Shown piece after piece: positions 1-7,701 of a DNA stretch of 64,000 nucleotides. Below the pieces are notes generated by a model, which saw only the letters and a program-made list of their open reading frames with translations, was not told the DNA's origin and did no database searches. Source of the DNA: Archaeoglobus sp. UBA230 (GTDB taxonomy: Archaea > Halobacteriota > Archaeoglobi > Archaeoglobales > Archaeoglobaceae); NCBI GenBank assembly GCA_002507545.1, contig DAVR01000024.1, positions 62,001 through 126,000 on the forward strand. Direction: 5' to 3'. The translations under genes and the position numbers were made by a program. Position 1 is the first letter of the stretch, and each line of letters starts with the position of its first letter.

Positions 1-446
1 ATTTTCTCATTGTAGGGTTTGAGATACCTATCAGTAATTTCTCTCCCAAAAACATAGTAAAACCACTCTAATAGGTTTTCCGGCTCTTTTTTCTCCCTTA
101 TCATGTTTTCCACAAAGTCCTTTAAGATTTGAAATCTCTCCTCAGCCGGAAGCATTGAAATGCCATTTTCAAAAGGATACTTTATAAACTGGTTATTGTA
201 AAAGATGAAAGTTCTTCTTCTGTGCTCGACGTAATTCCCAATTGTCGCCAGCATCTCGAAAAGTGTTTCGTCGTCTTTTGAAAATATTATGTGGGAGCCT
301 CCAGTATCAAATGTATAGCCTTCAATGGTATCTGTTCTAAGCAAACCTCCTGGTCTGCTTTCAGATTCAAAAACTACTGCATTTTTAATATTGTTTGCAA
401 TGGCAAGACCTGATAGCCCAGCTCCAACGATGCCGATTTTGCTCAT
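1..446 (-). CDS. FAD/NAD(P)-dependent amine-oxidase-like oxidoreductase (N-terminal part)
   Basis: The first 148 codons of a flavoprotein; the C-terminal part lies outside the window. The N-terminus MSKIGIVGAGLSGLAIAN carries the GxGxxG dinucleotide-binding motif, followed by a FESESRPGG segment (ribose-binding acid, then GG). This pattern is typical of the protoporphyrinogen oxidase/amine oxidase/UDP-galactopyranose mutase superfamily. The substrate cannot be decided from this fragment. The ATG at 444-446 sits 28 nt from the centre of an AT-rich palindrome at 469-479, which fits a leaderless transcript. It is divergent from the flippase-like gene that follows. Confidence 0.8.
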   Translation of the reverse strand, partial: MSKIGIVGAGLSGLAIANNIKNAVVFESESRPGGLLRTDTIEGYTFDTGGSHIIFSKDDETLFEMLATIGNYVEHRRRTFIFYNNQFIKYPFENGISMLPAEERFQILKDFVENMIREKKEPENLLEWFYYVFGREITDRYLKPYNEK

Positions 447-468
447 CAATTGCACAAGATATTCTGGC

Positions 469-479
469 AATTTAAATTT
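469..479. promoter_or_regulatory. Palindromic TATA-like box between divergent genes
   Basis: AATTTAAATTT is self-complementary. Its centre lies 28 nt from the ATG of the leftward oxidoreductase, and it would place a rightward start of transcription near 500, just ahead of the flippase-like gene. One box could therefore serve both directions. This is inferred from spacing only. Confidence 0.5.
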
Positions 480-543
480 GTTTGGAAGCGTAAAGGATAA
501 GTTACTTAAGTTTGTGAAGCAGAATAAAATTCGGAGGGAGATA

Positions 544-1563
544 TTGAGTGGCAAATCGAGCGCAAGGGCAGCAGTGATTGGTATTTTAATCAGTATCGTA
601 GTTACGGTAATCATCTTCAAGTATACCGAAAGTGAGATTACGTGGAGTGTTCTGAGGAGGGCAAACTGGATTTATCTCCTTCTTGCATTTCTGATGCAGG
701 TTTCTTTCTGGTTGCTCTGGGCGTTCAGACTCAAGCTACTCACAAACTATCTCGGTTACAAGGTCTCATATTTCCACTCTTTGGAAATAACAATGGCAAG
801 CATGTTTACTGCAGCTATAACCCCATCATCAGCAGGAGGAGAACCGGTTAGAGTTAAAATGTTGTCAGACAGAGATGTTGATGTTGGAACTTCAGCGTTT
901 ATAGTGCTCGCTGAGAGAATACTTGATTCCATGTTTTTCTCCTCTGCCCTTCCCGTATTTCTGATAATAACAGGTTTTTCTACCAGCTTCGGATTCAAGA
1001 TTGCTGTTGTTTTCACTACACTTCTTGCCATTTTCATCTATATGCTTTTCAGAATATTCAGAAACGAGGCAAGTATTGACAGGTTTTCAAAAATACTTTA
1101 CAGATTAGTGAAATGGTTCAATGAAGAGAAGGCAGAGAATTACTCCAGCGTTTTCTCAAGAGAGCTGAGAAGATTTAGAGAGGCAACAATTCAGATGCTG
1201 TCGAACTCGTTGAGTGGTATCTTTGTGCTTTACATTCTGACACTAATTTTATGGTCTGCAGGATTCATGGTTCCGTCTTTCATCCTTTTGTCTCTCGGCT
1301 ACGACCCCTACTTCCTCTACTCATACACAGCACAGCTTATAATCGTGATAGTATCTCTTGTTCCACTCACTCCCGGCAGCAGCGGTATTGCAGAGGTCAG
1401 CATGGCTTACCTCTACTCAAACTTTGTTGACACGAACATACTCGGTGTTCTTGTAGCGCTATGGAGAATAATCACGTATCATGCAAACATATTCTTCGGG
1501 GCGCTTTTTGTGAATTACAGCCTAATAAAATCGAGGATATTAAAAAGTAAGAGTGTTAACTGA
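544..1563 (+). CDS. Flippase-like integral membrane protein (UPF0104/TIGR00374 family)
   Basis: Polytopic membrane protein of about 339 aa with many hydrophobic segments, resembling the membrane region of lysylphosphatidylglycerol synthase and archaeal flippase-like proteins. Visible family features include a conserved early ITPSSAGGEPVR segment and a later PLTPGSSGIAE loop. The frame stays open upstream to 325, but that would run through the divergent oxidoreductase start. I prefer TTG at 544, preceded by the Shine-Dalgarno-like GGAGGGAG; GTG at 514 is the alternative. It probably moves or modifies a lipid-linked substrate in the cytoplasmic membrane; the substrate is unknown. Its stop overlaps the convergent acidic protein by 8 bp. 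Confidence 0.8.
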   Translation: MSGKSSARAAVIGILISIVVTVIIFKYTESEITWSVLRRANWIYLLLAFLMQVSFWLLWAFRLKLLTNYLGYKVSYFHSLEITMASMFTAAITPSSAGGEPVRVKMLSDRDVDVGTSAFIVLAERILDSMFFSSALPVFLIITGFSTSFGFKIAVVFTTLLAIFIYMLFRIFRNEASIDRFSKILYRLVKWFNEEKAENYSSVFSRELRRFREATIQMLSNSLSGIFVLYILTLILWSAGFMVPSFILLSLGYDPYFLYSYTAQLIIVIVSLVPLTPGSSGIAEVSMAYLYSNFVDTNILGVLVALWRIITYHANIFFGALFVNYSLIKSRILKSKSVN

Positions 1564-1822
1564 CATAACTTTCGTCATCTTCAAATCCAAAGCTCATATC
1601 CTGAAGCATTTTCGTCGCAAGTCCCATAAGGACTTTATCATCTCCTACAATCTCCCTAATCAGCATCAGAGAGGCAGATTCTTTAAGTTCAAAACTCTTA
1701 ATACCTTCAAGTAATGTCAAAAGTCTGGAGGCAAGCTTGTATATTTCTGCAAGCTTGACGTCATCTTCTCCCTCAACCTCTTCTTCATCATCCTCCATTA
1801 AAATATACTCAAATTCATCCAT
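1556..1822 (-). CDS. Small acidic hypothetical protein
   Basis: 88-aa protein with a strongly acidic N-terminal stretch (EDDEEEVEGEDD) followed by predicted amphipathic helices. I recognise no family. The frame extends to a GTG at 1840, but the ATG at 1822 lies about 27 nt downstream of a TATA-like box at 1844-1853, so a leaderless start at 1822 is favoured. It overlaps the convergent flippase-like gene by 8 bp. Confidence 0.55.
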   Translation of the reverse strand: MDEFEYILMEDDEEEVEGEDDVKLAEIYKLASRLLTLLEGIKSFELKESASLMLIREIVGDDKVLMGLATKMLQDMSFGFEDDESYVS

Positions 1823-1843
1823 GCTAAATTTTAACCGCACGGC

Positions 1844-1853
1844 TTAATTTAAG
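1844..1853 (-). promoter_or_regulatory. TATA-like box for the small acidic protein
   Basis: The minus strand reads CTTAAATTAA, centred about 27 nt before the ATG at 1822, the spacing expected for a leaderless archaeal transcript. Confidence 0.4.
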
Positions 1854-1896
1854 CTTTTCCGTAAAAAGATAAATTACTAAACTGTAAATTCCACTG

Positions 1897-3279
1897 ATGG
1901 ATATTCCGAGGATTGTTATAGCTGGCACGAGCAGCAAAGTTGGGAAGACGATGGTTTCCATCGGTCTAATGAGGGCTCTGGTAAACAGGGGCTATGTTGT
2001 GCAGCCCTACAAAGTAGGTCCGGATTTTATTGACCCCGGTTTTCATCATCTTGCCACTGGCAGATACTCGAGGAATCTTGACAGTTTTATGCTCAGCCAA
2101 AGCGCCATCCTCGAGACATTTGTTAGAAATTTTAGAGGTGCAGATATTGCGGTTATTGAGGGCAAGACAGGTTTGTATGATTCTTCGGATGCTGTAAGTG
2201 AGAAGGGAAGCGTTGCAGAGGTTAGTAAAATTTTGAGAGCTCCAGTAATCCTTGTAGCAAATGTTGAAAGGTTGAACAGAACCTCTGCGGCGATAGTTCT
2301 TGGCTACAAGGTCTTTGACCCTGAGGTAGACTTGAGGGGGGCGATACTTAACAGAGTTGGAAGCGAGAGGCATGCGAACAAAGTCCGGACTGCTGTCGAG
2401 AAGCTTGCAAAGGTTAAGGTATATGGAGTAATTCCAAGAAAAGATGTTAGAATGCCTTACAGGCATCTTGGGCTGGTTACTGCATACGAAAGAGGAGATA
2501 TTGACGAACTCATAGACAATGTGGCCAGTATAATTGAGGAGTGTGTTGACATTGATGCGATCGTTGAACTTGCGAATAACGCTCCACCCATTGACGCGTT
2601 TGCCTACGATGAGAGAGAAAGGGGCAAAGAAGATGGAGAGAGAGACCTCAAGATAGGGATACTGAGAGACGAAGTTTTCTCCTTCTACTATCAGGATAAT
2701 CTGGATGAACTTTCGAAGTACGCTGATCTTGTTTTTATTGACGCATTGCGGGACAGAAAGCTTCCAGATGTTGATGCGCTCTACATCGGCGGTGGATTTC
2801 CAGAAGTATTTGCCGATAAGCTTGAAGGGAACAAAAAGTTGAGAGAGAACATATACGAATTTTGCGATTCTGGAAAGCCCGTTTATGCAGAATGTGGTGG
2901 ACTCATGTATTTGGGAGAGAGTATTGACACTGGAGAAAGTGAATATGAAATGGTTGGTTTTCTACCCCTGAAAACAGTTATGTTCAAGAAGTTTCAGGCT
3001 CAGGGCTACTCCATTTACCGGGCAGTGAAAAGCTGTCCGATAGCGAAAAGAAATCAGAACATTACTGGGCACGAGTTTCACTACTCAAAGGCAGTTTTAA
3101 CCGGAAAGGCAGAATTTGCATTTTCCGTGAAAAGGGGTTTTGGAATTGACGGAAGGAGAGACGGGATTATGGTAAAAAACGTTCTTGGAAATTACATACA
3201 TGTTCACTTTCTATCTGACAGAAGCATTGCAAGAAGATTCGTTGAGCAGGCAAAAAAATCGAGAAAAATAAATGATTAG
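1897..3279 (+). CDS. CbiA/CobB/DsrN-family glutamine-dependent tetrapyrrole amidase
   Basis: 460-aa, full-length member of the cobyrinate a,c-diamide synthase family. The N-terminal P-loop domain (GTSSKVGKTMVSIGLM near residue 10) activates side-chain carboxylates with ATP. The C-terminal class I glutamine amidotransferase domain shows IGGGFPEVFA and the nucleophile motif YAECGGLMYLG, with the late catalytic histidine probably in the GHEFHY region. Homologues amidate cobyrinic acid (cobalamin), Ni-sirohydrochlorin (F430) or siroheme (DsrN of sulfate reducers). Its tail-to-tail position with dsrC makes the DsrN role attractive, but the sequence alone does not settle the substrate. The stop shares 4 bp with the dsrC stop. 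Confidence 0.85.
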   Translation: MDIPRIVIAGTSSKVGKTMVSIGLMRALVNRGYVVQPYKVGPDFIDPGFHHLATGRYSRNLDSFMLSQSAILETFVRNFRGADIAVIEGKTGLYDSSDAVSEKGSVAEVSKILRAPVILVANVERLNRTSAAIVLGYKVFDPEVDLRGAILNRVGSERHANKVRTAVEKLAKVKVYGVIPRKDVRMPYRHLGLVTAYERGDIDELIDNVASIIEECVDIDAIVELANNAPPIDAFAYDERERGKEDGERDLKIGILRDEVFSFYYQDNLDELSKYADLVFIDALRDRKLPDVDALYIGGGFPEVFADKLEGNKKLRENIYEFCDSGKPVYAECGGLMYLGESIDTGESEYEMVGFLPLKTVMFKKFQAQGYSIYRAVKSCPIAKRNQNITGHEFHYSKAVLTGKAEFAFSVKRGFGIDGRRDGIMVKNVLGNYIHVHFLSDRSIARRFVEQAKKSRKIND

Positions 3280-3623
3280 ACACAGCCAGTAGGCTTTGGC
3301 AATCCGGCAATTCTACAGGCATCCTTTGCAGGACCCTGTGGGAAGAGCTTGTAGATATACTGAAGGTTGCAGTCGGGTTTCACTTCCTTCTTGCACTGTT
3401 TGACAAGCATTCTTACTGGCGGAGCAACACCGTATTTGATGAAGTAGTCCCTGAGATATTTTATTATCTTCCAGTGCTCCTCAGTCAGTTCAATAGGTTG
3501 CGGGCTGAATCTTGTATCTTTGGCCAAAGCCTCTGCAACCTCCTCATCCCACTCTTCCCAATCCTGCAGAAAACCGTCCTCGTCAAGTCTGAGCTTTTTT
3601 CCTTTAACTTCTAAATCTGGCAT
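3276..3623 (-). CDS. dsrC: DsrC sulfur-carrier protein of dissimilatory sulfite reduction
   Basis: 115-aa DsrC/TusE-family protein. The C-terminal arm carries both functional cysteines, Cys103 (KDACRIAGLPK) and penultimate Cys114 (PTGCV), 11 residues apart. This pair distinguishes true DsrC from TusE-like paralogues with one cysteine. In the known system DsrC carries the DsrAB-reduced sulfur as a trisulfide between the two cysteines and hands it to the membrane DsrMK(JOP) complex. A strong GGAGGTGA lies just upstream of the ATG. dsrAB is not in the window. It converges on the CbiA/DsrN-like gene with a 4-bp overlap of stop codons. Confidence 0.95.
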   Translation of the reverse strand: MPDLEVKGKKLRLDEDGFLQDWEEWDEEVAEALAKDTRFSPQPIELTEEHWKIIKYLRDYFIKYGVAPPVRMLVKQCKKEVKPDCNLQYIYKLFPQGPAKDACRIAGLPKPTGCV

Positions 3624-3737
3624 TACGTCACCTCCGTCTCACTGTCGTTTTCTACCTACGCATAAATAATTTACGGTATTTATCCACTCTACTTTCGAAT
3701 CTATTGAAATTAAATGTTTTGTCATTTCAGCAAAAGT

Positions 3738-3748
3738 CTTTAAATACG
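3738..3748 (+). promoter_or_regulatory. TATA box of tRNA-Pro
   Basis: CTTTAAATACG, centred about 27 nt upstream of the first base of the tRNA, the canonical archaeal spacing. Confidence 0.6.
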
Positions 3749-3769
3749 TGCCTTGAATCTAAGACTGCT

Positions 3770-3842
3770 GGGGCCGTGGGGTAGCCTGGTAGCCTCTCGG
3801 CCTGGGGCGCCGGTGACCCGAGTTCAAATCTCGGCGGCCCCA
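3770..3842 (+). tRNA. tRNA-Pro (anticodon GGG)
   Basis: The 73-nt sequence folds into a standard cloverleaf. The acceptor GGGGCCG pairs with CGGCCCC. The D arm is GGGT/GCCT, the anticodon stem TCGGC/GCCGG with loop CTGGGGC (anticodon GGG), the variable loop 4 nt, and the T arm CCGAG-TTCAAAT-CTCGG. The discriminator is A and the CCA end is not encoded. No intron is present. Confidence 0.95.
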
Positions 3843-3874
3843 CATGTTTTTATCCTGAAACTTCAACAATCTCA

Positions 3875-4702
3875 ATGATGTATCTCGGAGTTGTGGGCTA
3901 CCCCATCAAACATTCCGTATCGCCAGCAATGCACAATGCGGCTTTGAAAAGGGCAGGAATCGAAGGGATTTACCTTGCCTTTGAAGTAAAGCCAGAAATG
4001 CTTGAAAAGGCAGTTATAGGAGCAAAGGCTCTTGGTTTTACCGGGTTGAATGTTACTATTCCCTTTAAAGAAGAGGTTGCGAAGTTTGTCAGACTTGAAG
4101 GTCACGCTGCAAAACTCAAAGCTGTGAACACGGTCAACCTGAGAAACATGGTGGGATACAATACGGACGTTTATGGCGTCAAAGCATCTTTTTCCGAGGT
4201 TGATGTTGATGGAAAAGTGGCCCTTGTGGTTGGCGCAGGTGGTGCTGGAAAGGCCGCTTCCCTTGCATTGATGGAGCTTGGAGCAACGGTTGTTTTGACA
4301 AACAGAACCGAATCCCGAGGATTAGAGACAGTTGAAATGCTCAGAAAGTATGGAGACTGTATGTTTCACCTCTACACCAGAGTTAAAGAGCTGAAGGGCA
4401 AAATTGACATCCTCGTAAATGCCACGCCAATTGGAATGAAGGGTTTTGATCAAAGGCTGCCCGTGCCCGAGGAAATTCTGCAGCCGGGCATGGTTGTGTT
4501 CGATACCGTATACAACCCCCTCGAAACCCCCCTCATCATGAAGGCGAAAAAAGTGGGCTGCAGGGTGATTTATGGCATAGAAATGCTCGTCCACCAGGGG
4601 GCTAAGGCCTTTGAAATTTGGACTGGTGTTAGGCCTGATGTGAACGTGATGAGGAAAGCAGCATTGGAGGCATTGAAAAAACAATTTATTACCCAACCTT
4701 GA
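3875..4702 (+). CDS. aroE: Shikimate dehydrogenase
   Basis: 275-aa protein of typical AroE length. It catalyses NADPH-dependent reduction of 3-dehydroshikimate to shikimate in aromatic amino acid synthesis. Visible features are the N-terminal substrate motif GYPIKHSVSPAMHNAAL, the catalytic-lysine segment NVTIPFKEE, the NADP-binding loop VVGAGGAGKAA followed by LTNRT, and NATPIGM. Start at the first of two adjacent ATGs (3875/3878), 32 nt after the tRNA. It is followed immediately by gatC-gatA on the same strand. Confidence 0.95.
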   Translation: MMYLGVVGYPIKHSVSPAMHNAALKRAGIEGIYLAFEVKPEMLEKAVIGAKALGFTGLNVTIPFKEEVAKFVRLEGHAAKLKAVNTVNLRNMVGYNTDVYGVKASFSEVDVDGKVALVVGAGGAGKAASLALMELGATVVLTNRTESRGLETVEMLRKYGDCMFHLYTRVKELKGKIDILVNATPIGMKGFDQRLPVPEEILQPGMVVFDTVYNPLETPLIMKAKKVGCRVIYGIEMLVHQGAKAFEIWTGVRPDVNVMRKAALEALKKQFITQP

Positions 4703-4711
4703 GTGGTTCTC

Positions 4712-4993
4712 ATGGTATCTGTCGAGGAGGTTTACCATACCGCAGAACTTGCAAAAATTGAAATTTCTGGGGAAGAGGCCGAAAAATTCCGCAAGGAGTT
4801 TGAGAGCATTCTGGATTACTTCAACATTCTCGATGAGGTTGAAGAGGATGTTGAACCCACATTTCAGGTTTTACCTCTAAGAAACGTTTTTAGAGAGGAT
4901 AAACCGGGCGAATGTTTGAGTCAGGATGAGGCACTGAAAAATGCAACCCACAAGGAGGAGGGATACTTCAAAGGGCCGAGGGTGGTTGAGTGA
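4712..4993 (+). CDS. gatC: Asp-tRNA(Asn)/Glu-tRNA(Gln) amidotransferase subunit C
   Basis: 93-aa GatC. This small subunit stabilises GatA and bridges it to GatB in the complex that converts misacylated Asp-tRNA(Asn) or Glu-tRNA(Gln) to the amidated form. The sequence has the family pattern: N-terminal VEEVYHTAELAKIEIS, a helix around FESILDYFNILDEV, and the C-terminal LRNVFREDKPGE. ATG 4712 is preferred over GTG 4703. Its TGA overlaps the GTG start of gatA. GatB is not in the window. Confidence 0.92.
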   Translation: MVSVEEVYHTAELAKIEISGEEAEKFRKEFESILDYFNILDEVEEDVEPTFQVLPLRNVFREDKPGECLSQDEALKNATHKEEGYFKGPRVVE

Positions 4994-6357
4994 AGATTGC
5001 CGAATGGAAGGAGAAGGTTGAGAATCACGGATGTTACGATGCAGTTGCAGAGATGCTGGATAGGATAGAGAAGAGCAAACTGAACGCATACATCACCGTC
5101 TGCAGGGATCAAGCCCTCAGGATGGCTGAGAAATACGACAGGGGAGAGCTGAATGGGAGACTTGCTGGTGTGCCAGTAGCGGTTAAGGACAACATTTCAA
5201 CCAAGGATGTTTTGACGACCTGTGCTTCAAAGATACTGAGCAACTACAGACCGGTTTTTGATGCTCATGTTGTCGAGAGATTGAAGCATGAGGGAGCCAT
5301 AATAATTGGCAAGGCCAACATGGACGAATTTGCAATGGGGACTACCACAGAAACGAGCTATTACGGAGTAGTCAGAAACCCTTACGACCTCGAAAGGGTT
5401 GCGGGTGGAAGCAGTGGAGGGAGTGGAGCGGTGGTAGCTGCTGATGAAGCAGTTTTATCACTCGGAAGCGATACAGGTGGGAGCATAAGGTGTCCTGCGA
5501 GCTTCTGTGGAGTTTACGGTTTGAAACCAACTTACGGTTTGGTTTCGAGGTATGGCTTGATCCCTTACGCCAATTCGCTGGAGCAGATAGGGCCGATGGC
5601 GGACTGTATCGAAGACCTCGCTCTGCTACTTGAAGTGATTGCAGGTAAGGATGTGAGAGATTCAACAAATGCGGGAAGAGAGTTTAGATTCGTTCCAGAT
5701 GAGAAGAGGTTGAAGGTTGGTATTGTGAAGGAAATGGGTGGCAACGATGAGGTCATGGGCAGATTTAATGAGGTTGTTGAGGTCATAAAGCAGCACCACG
5801 AGGTCGGGGAGGTGAGCATGCCCTCCTTCAAGTATGCTTTGGCTGCATACTACATCATCGCCATGAGCGAGGCATCATCCAACCTTGCGAGATACGATGG
5901 TGTGAGATACGGCTTCGCTCTGGAAAAGCTCGACTCTTGGAGAAGATACTTCAGCAAGGTTAGAGCAGAGGGATTTGGTGAGGAGGTCAAGAGGAGAATA
6001 ATGCTTGGCAGCTACGCTTTGTCTGCCGGATACTACGGCAAGTATTATTTGAAGGCTCAGAAGGTGAGAACGCTTGTGATAAGGGACTTCAGAAGAGCCT
6101 TTGAGCAATATGATGTCCTGATCTCCCCAACAATGCCAGCGCTGCCCTTCAAGATTGGCGAGCTTGCTGACCCCCTCACAATGTACAAGGCCGATGTCAA
6201 CACTGTGCCAATAAACCTCGCAGGATTGCCAGCTCTAAGCGTTCCAGTTGGGTTTGTGAAAAAGCTGCCCGTAGGATTGCAGGTGATAGGCAACTACTTC
6301 TCAGAAAACACGCTGCTTAATTTCGGGAAGCAGGTATCAGAGTTGTGGAGTGGCTAA
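4990..6357 (+). CDS. gatA: Asp-tRNA(Asn)/Glu-tRNA(Gln) amidotransferase subunit A
   Basis: 455-aa amidase-signature enzyme that releases ammonia from glutamine for tRNA-dependent Asn/Gln synthesis. The Ser-cisSer-Lys triad is visible: Lys in VPVAVKDNIS, the Ser-rich loop RVAGGSSGGSGAVVAA, and the nucleophile region LGSDTGGSIRCPASFCG. GTG start at 4990 overlaps the gatC stop (GTGA), so the two are translationally coupled. Its stop shares 4 bp (CTAA) with the convergent nuclease gene. Confidence 0.95.
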   Translation: MKIAEWKEKVENHGCYDAVAEMLDRIEKSKLNAYITVCRDQALRMAEKYDRGELNGRLAGVPVAVKDNISTKDVLTTCASKILSNYRPVFDAHVVERLKHEGAIIIGKANMDEFAMGTTTETSYYGVVRNPYDLERVAGGSSGGSGAVVAADEAVLSLGSDTGGSIRCPASFCGVYGLKPTYGLVSRYGLIPYANSLEQIGPMADCIEDLALLLEVIAGKDVRDSTNAGREFRFVPDEKRLKVGIVKEMGGNDEVMGRFNEVVEVIKQHHEVGEVSMPSFKYALAAYYIIAMSEASSNLARYDGVRYGFALEKLDSWRRYFSKVRAEGFGEEVKRRIMLGSYALSAGYYGKYYLKAQKVRTLVIRDFRRAFEQYDVLISPTMPALPFKIGELADPLTMYKADVNTVPINLAGLPALSVPVGFVKKLPVGLQVIGNYFSENTLLNFGKQVSELWSG

Positions 6358-6743
6358 AGATACCCAAATTCTGCCAAGTAATAGTGCAGCTCCGTCAAAA
6401 ATTCGTTAAGAGAGTGGAAAGGGACGATTATACAGCCCTCGTGGAACCTGACGCTGTCGTCTATAAATGAAACAATAACTGGCACGACTTCCTTTCCCGT
6501 AAGGACAGAGAAACGCTCACATCTCTTCTTGTGCTTTTCCGCCTCCTTTCTCAGCTGAGATGCTCTATATCGGGATGCAGAGTAAAGCTTTGCGTCAAAG
6601 CAAAGGATTAATCCGTATCTCTCGGCAACAACATCAATCTCACCCCTTCCCCCCTCATCCTTGAAAACGTGTCTGAAGCTCGTCTTAAATCCATGAGCCT
6701 CGCAGACTTTCCTTACCTCCTCCTCGAACTCCTGCCACCTCAT
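6354..6743 (-). CDS. PD-(D/E)XK-type nuclease-like protein
   Basis: 129-aa protein with a recognisable restriction-endonuclease fold core: a conserved early Glu, then GRGEIDVVAERYG, then LILCFDAKLYS, giving the D-x(n)-(D)xK metal-binding arrangement (Asp in EIDVV, Asp-x-Lys in FDAK). The downstream arginine/lysine-rich helix is usual for Mrr/RecB-like or Holliday-junction-resolvase-like archaeal nucleases. The substrate is unknown. It lies downstream of, and overlaps by 4 bp, the 92-aa hypothetical gene on the same strand. No methyltransferase is nearby, so it is not an obvious restriction system. Confidence 0.65.
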   Translation of the reverse strand: MRWQEFEEEVRKVCEAHGFKTSFRHVFKDEGGRGEIDVVAERYGLILCFDAKLYSASRYRASQLRKEAEKHKKRCERFSVLTGKEVVPVIVSFIDDSVRFHEGCIIVPFHSLNEFLTELHYYLAEFGYL

Positions 6744-7018
6744 CTTACTGCCTTAACCCCAGCTTCGCTGAGCATATCCTTATCTACGAAGACAACAACA
6801 TATTTCATCAACTCGTCAATTTCGTCCTCATCTGCATTAAATATGTCTGTAGGGATCGCGAACTCCGTGAAGCAGTATTCCTTCTCCCCAACCATTGACT
6901 CAGTCTTTTCCACTCTGAAATCCGTGATGTCGCTGGAAACCACAATAACAACATCCTCATCCAGATGTCCCTCCAGAAACTTCAGGAAGCTCTCCCTGCT
7001 AAACACGTAGGCGGGCAT
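6740..7018 (-). CDS. Hypothetical protein, 92 aa
   Basis: Acidic alpha/beta-looking protein starting MPAYVFSRESFLKFLEG, with hydrophobic strands VVIVVSS and KYVVVFVDK. I recognise no family. It overlaps the nuclease-like gene by 4 bp (ATGA), implying a two-gene operon and possibly a joint function; that is inference from context only. Confidence 0.6.
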   Translation of the reverse strand: MPAYVFSRESFLKFLEGHLDEDVVIVVSSDITDFRVEKTESMVGEKEYCFTEFAIPTDIFNADEDEIDELMKYVVVFVDKDMLSEAGVKAVR

Positions 7019-7091
7019 AGTATAAGTTGGGAGGGAGGGTAAATAATTTTTTGAATGTCATACCTACAAAACAAAATCCCTCAGGAGTTAT

Positions 7092-7129
7092 TATTCATGA
7101 TACCAAAAAATATTCATGATACCAAAAAA
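7092..7129 (+). repeat. Two perfect tandem copies of a 19-bp unit
   Basis: TATTCATGATACCAAAAAA occurs at 7092-7110 and again at 7111-7129 in the 203-bp gap between divergent genes. Each copy contains the palindrome ATCATGAT-like core TCATGA. It could be an operator for either flanking gene; no further copies were noticed. Confidence 0.7.
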
Positions 7130-7221
7130 ACTTGTTTTGCAAACCTCTGCGGCAGACACTACACAGCTTCAACAGTTACTTCCAACCATAAGTTAAATTT
7201 TACCAACCCCTAATTAGACCA

Positions 7222-7701
7222 ATGACGAAGATTAAGGTAAACGTCACATACAAAAACGTGAACATATACTTCTTCACTTACACCGGGAACAGCAGGAAGA
7301 TTGCGGAAATCGTAGCGAGTAGGTTAAACACCAAGCCGAGGGAAATTAGGACTTACGAATTTCCTTACCCTATCTGGCTTATACTATCTTTCATCCCCTA
7401 TTTGGGGGTTAAAATAGACGTGGACAAACCTGATGAAAGTGGAATCATTCTGTGCTTCCCGAAGTGGACCTTCAACTGCCCCCCAATTACAACCTTCCTA
7501 AAAAAGTTCGCCAGAGGCAAGGAAATCCTTATGATAATCTGTTACGGTGGTTTCGACGAGAGAAGATACGCAGAGTTTTACAGAAACTTTGCCCTGAAAT
7601 GTGGGGCGGTTAAGGCAGAATGTCTGCTAATTAAGCGTAGAAAGCTAAAGGAAAATTCAGTAGAGGTCGAAAAAGAGGTTGAAGGGTGGCTTAACCTTTA
7701 A
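7222..7701 (+). CDS. Flavodoxin-like protein
   Basis: 159-aa protein with an N-terminal FMN phosphate-binding loop (FFTYTGNSRKIAEIVA), equivalent to the flavodoxin T-x-(T/S)-G-N-T motif, and an alpha/beta pattern of flavodoxin length. Later strands ESGIILCFPKW and ILMIICYGGFDE fit the isoalloxazine-binding loops. It is probably an electron carrier or a flavodoxin-domain protein with an unknown partner. The 3' end overlaps the convergent aconitase X gene by 11 bp. Confidence 0.75.
   Translation: MTKIKVNVTYKNVNIYFFTYTGNSRKIAEIVASRLNTKPREIRTYEFPYPIWLILSFIPYLGVKIDVDKPDESGIILCFPKWTFNCPPITTFLKKFARGKEILMIICYGGFDERRYAEFYRNFALKCGAVKAECLLIKRRKLKENSVEVEKEVEGWLNL

Noticed and set aside
6354-7018. Restriction-modification or toxin-antitoxin pair formed by the nuclease-like and 92-aa genes
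   Set aside because: No methyltransferase is present and neither protein matches a known toxin or antitoxin; the only evidence is the 4-bp overlap.
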